A stretch of 64,000 bases of DNA from CAVUPF01 sp963743285 (lineage in GTDB: Bacteria; Actinomycetota; Thermoleophilia; Solirubrobacterales; 70-9), in contig CAVUPF010000011.1 of the NCBI GenBank assembly GCA_963743285.1, positions 62,001 to 126,000 on the forward strand. The letters are read 5' to 3'. Position 1 is the stretch's first letter. Every line of letters begins with the position of its first letter. The notes beneath the pieces were generated by a model. That model saw nothing but the letters and a program-made list of their open reading frames with translations, had not been told where the DNA came from and did not search any database. The position numbers and the translations under genes are program-made. Shown one piece after another: positions 61,470 through 64,000 of the stretch.

Positions 61470-63989
61470 TCAGCTGACCTGCACGACCCGGAAGCGGAAG
61501 ACCGCTGGGGTCGGGTCGACGTTGCCGGCTGCGTCGCGGGCTTTGACTCGGACGGCGTGCTTGCCGGAGCCGAACCAGCGGGAGAGCTTGGCGCCGCAGC
61601 GGTGGAAGCGACCGCGGTCCACTGCACAGATGAAGGTAACGCCGGACTGGTTGGAAGCGAACCGGAATGTCTCCCTTGCCTTCCTCTTGTGCGTACGGAT
61701 CAGCTTAAGTGGGTGCTTGGCAAAGAACGCCTTGGGCGGCTTTGTCTCGACCGCGAAGGACACCGAGCTGCTGCCGACGTGTCCCGCGATGTCGGCCCCG
61801 CTCACTTCGAATCTTTGGCGACCTTCGGCCAGCGGAGTCGAGGGGATGTAGGGGGAGCTGCAGGCCTGGGGGGCGCTGCCGTCGAGCGAGCACGAGAAGC
61901 CCACCGGGCGGTTCGCGCTGAACGCAATCGTCGGTCTACGGTCGCGGCTGATCGCCTTCGGGGTTTGGGTGAAGGTGATCGTCGGCGGCAGCGCGACGCG
62001 GGCCACAGCGCCGAAGGCATCGACCAGCCCGGCGCCGACCGCATTGGGGCCGAAGGTCCCCACCGGCTGGGCGGTGGCGGCGAGCGCCGCGCGTCCCTGG
62101 GCGACCGTCAGCGACGGGTTCGCCTGCAGCATCAGAGCCGCAACCCCGGCGGCGTGCGGAGCGGCGGCCGAGGTGCCGCAGTACCTCCAGACGCCTTCTT
62201 CAAATGAGGCGAAGAAGGTGGTGACGCCGCAGTCGGTGGCTACGAGGTTGGGCTTGGCGATCGTTTCAGGCGCGGGGAGTTCGGGCGCCGGAGTTGTGCC
62301 CGAGACCGGGCCGAAGTAGTGGGTGACCGGGCCTCGGGAGGAGTATTCCTCCGGTGCTGAGTCGTCGTCGAAGCGCTCGGCGCCGACCGTGATCGCGCTG
62401 GCGGCGCCGCTGTGGCCGAAGATCGTCGGCCCGACCGTGTCGCCTTCGGAAGAGGTGGGGTACTGGGTCCCTGAGACCCCGCCGCCGTTCTCCAGCAGGG
62501 CGAACTTGAGGCGTGGCATCAAGGTTTCCTCGGCTTGTTCGTTGCACAGTTTCCCGAAGCAGTGGTTGATCGCCAGCTCGACTTCCTGACTCGATTCCGA
62601 GTTGTTTTCCCACTGGAACACCTCGACCGGCTTTTGGGTTGTGATGTTGTCGCCGTAGCTGCCCACCGGCACGTCTTTCCCAGGTTCGATTTCTTCTTCG
62701 ATCGGTTTCCCTGCGGAGTTGAGAAGGAACGCATCGAGGTCGGTGTGGACGCCGTACCAGGGTTCCGCCCACTGCAGGTCGACGGTGAGGCTGGCGCCTG
62801 CTCCGACCGTGATGCCGAAGGTGTTATCGGTTGGGCTTGACCCGAATTGCATGCAATGCGTCGGGTCCCCCAGTTCGGGGTTCGCGGCAAGCGCCGCCGG
62901 ACAACTTCCCGAGTCACGGAACCGCGGTGCTTCCCAAGAGGCGATTTCGCGACCCATCGCGTCGAAGATGTTGTCGTTGCCGGCTGCGGTGAAATACTCG
63001 ATCCCGGTCGACGTGACGCGGTTGATCGCCCCCGCGACCGGCCCGTCCTGGAAGAACGGTTCTTCGAAATAGGCCACGTCGTCGGTGATCACCTGCGCGC
63101 CGGCGCCTCCTGCGGAGACGGGCATCGCCAGCCGTTCGATGTTATGAGCGAAGAATTCTTCGCCTCCATATGCCGTCGCGAAGGCGAGCGAGGCGTCCGG
63201 CGCGACGTCGTGGACGGTCTGCAGCATGGCCCTGCCCTCATCGCTCGATTCTTCTTCCCCGGGGCCAGCCGCATAGTCTTCGAGCACGCGGACCGGCGTC
63301 TGCTCGCCGCTGCATGGATTGGCGGGGCCAGGCAGGTCGCCGCTGGCTTCGTCTTCGGCGGCGTGAGTGGCGATCGGCTGGTCTCCCGTGACCGTCTTGT
63401 TCGCCGTGTTGAAGGAGTCCGAAAGCGCCCCTACGGTAACCCCGCTGCCGTTTACGCCGAACTCCTGGCGGGCTTCCCCGACGTGCAGCTGGCCGACCCC
63501 TTCAGAGACCGCAGCCCCCCCTTCGCAGGTGGTGGCGGAGGGCAAGGCGGAGGTCGCGCTGCCGGCTGCGTAGACGACCGGGGCGAGGATCTCGGTGACG
63601 CCTTGCACCCTCGGCACGGCGGCGACCGCGCGCAGTGAGGCGGGCGCGGCCGCGACGGTGACCGTCTGGTAGCGGCGGCTCACGGTGACGATGCGCCCCC
63701 CTGCCGCCCGCAGCGCTTCGAGGCTCCCAGCCGCGCCGCGCTCGAAACGGACGTTGACGAGGAGCCGGTCTCCCTGGCGCAGCAGGCTGCCCGGGCCGCT
63801 CGGGGCGACGCTGAGCATCGCCGCCTGCTTGGCCGCTGATTTTGAGCGCACCGATGGCTTCACCAGCTCGGCCAGCCGCGGCGAAAGCGGCCCGCTGCCG
63901 CTCGACATCGCCGTGGCGGGGGGCGCGAGCACGCCGGCGACGCCGAGCGCCGCGGCGATCGTCGAACCCAGCAGAGTGCCTCGTCTCAC
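61470..63989 (-). CDS. Secreted subtilisin-like (S8) serine peptidase with C-terminal Ig-like repeats
   Basis: An 839-residue protein with a signal peptide (residues 1-27) and a pro-region. Catalytic Asp191 is in VGALSDSFNTANK, the oxyanion Asn in FTAAGNDN (~338), and the nucleophile Ser607 in YCGTSAAAPHAAGVAALM. The usual His motif (GHGTHVAG) is not seen; the equivalent place reads SDEGRAMLQTVHDVAP (~249-264). After residue 650 there are two Ig-like repeats with paired Cys (FSCSLDGSAPQAC; FICAVDRGRFHRC). GTG 63989 is used as start, but the frame is open to the window edge. Confidence 0.85.
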   Translation of the reverse strand: MRRGTLLGSTIAAALGVAGVLAPPATAMSSGSGPLSPRLAELVKPSVRSKSAAKQAAMLSVAPSGPGSLLRQGDRLLVNVRFERGAAGSLEALRAAGGRIVTVSRRYQTVTVAAAPASLRAVAAVPRVQGVTEILAPVVYAAGSATSALPSATTCEGGAAVSEGVGQLHVGEARQEFGVNGSGVTVGALSDSFNTANKTVTGDQPIATHAAEDEASGDLPGPANPCSGEQTPVRVLEDYAAGPGEEESSDEGRAMLQTVHDVAPDASLAFATAYGGEEFFAHNIERLAMPVSAGGAGAQVITDDVAYFEEPFFQDGPVAGAINRVTSTGIEYFTAAGNDNIFDAMGREIASWEAPRFRDSGSCPAALAANPELGDPTHCMQFGSSPTDNTFGITVGAGASLTVDLQWAEPWYGVHTDLDAFLLNSAGKPIEEEIEPGKDVPVGSYGDNITTQKPVEVFQWENNSESSQEVELAINHCFGKLCNEQAEETLMPRLKFALLENGGGVSGTQYPTSSEGDTVGPTIFGHSGAASAITVGAERFDDDSAPEEYSSRGPVTHYFGPVSGTTPAPELPAPETIAKPNLVATDCGVTTFFASFEEGVWRYCGTSAAAPHAAGVAALMLQANPSLTVAQGRAALAATAQPVGTFGPNAVGAGLVDAFGAVARVALPPTITFTQTPKAISRDRRPTIAFSANRPVGFSCSLDGSAPQACSSPYIPSTPLAEGRQRFEVSGADIAGHVGSSSVSFAVETKPPKAFFAKHPLKLIRTHKRKARETFRFASNQSGVTFICAVDRGRFHRCGAKLSRWFGSGKHAVRVKARDAAGNVDPTPAVFRFRVVQVS

Positions 63990-64000
63990 CTTCAGATTCA

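Overview
The window is a high-GC chromosomal segment from an actinobacterium, most probably of the class Thermoleophilia (Solirubrobacterales or Gaiellales type). Supporting features are a CarD regulator, DisA, an F420-type PPOX flavoprotein, a SigH-like sigma factor, and a fully bacterial gene set read with GTG, TTG and ATG starts. The lineage assignment is inferred from gene content and protein character; no database search was run.

Left part (1 to about 12,700): an accessory region in decay. It holds membrane and GT2 glycosyltransferases, a secreted phosphodiesterase gene broken by three indels, C-terminal scraps of a SnoaL-like protein and of a sigma factor, an apparently intact IS701-type insertion sequence with inverted repeats and a 4-bp target duplication, an Mrr-type nuclease with a damaged N-terminal domain next to an ATPase/STAS-like pair, a wrecked IS21 istA, and the last 20 codons of a tyrosine recombinase. 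That scrap lies about 120 bp from the 3' end of a tRNA-Thr(TGT) gene, which I read as the border of a former integrative element.

Centre (12,700 to about 38,100): a long, almost uniformly minus-strand housekeeping block. In transcription order it is a MerR-cyclase fusion, tilS, hpt, ftsH, folP, folB, folK, then coaX, dus, greA, lysS, clpC, an aldo/keto reductase, disA, carD, ispD, a PHP phosphatase, ispF, an acyl-CoA synthetase, a coiled-coil protein, cysS, rlmB, sigH. As I recall the Bacillus map, this closely follows its tilS-to-sigH order, with a few extra genes inserted. A small overlapping toxin-antitoxin-like pair sits between sigH and the tRNA.

Right part (38,100 to 64,000): mixed strands. 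It has a three-module cell-wall hydrolase, a HAD phosphatase, a universal stress protein divergent from a LysR regulator with a dyad operator, an ammonium transporter, a hydroxyacyl-CoA dehydrogenase/enoyl-CoA hydratase fusion divergent from a type III glutamine synthetase, a P450, rlmN, a TetR-controlled divergent cluster with a 16-bp perfect palindrome, a cyclopropane-fatty-acid synthase, RecD2, a truncated sedolisin and a secreted subtilisin-like protease. A few more decayed or frameshifted genes (nucleoside phosphorylase remnant, a small frameshifted ORF) also lie here.
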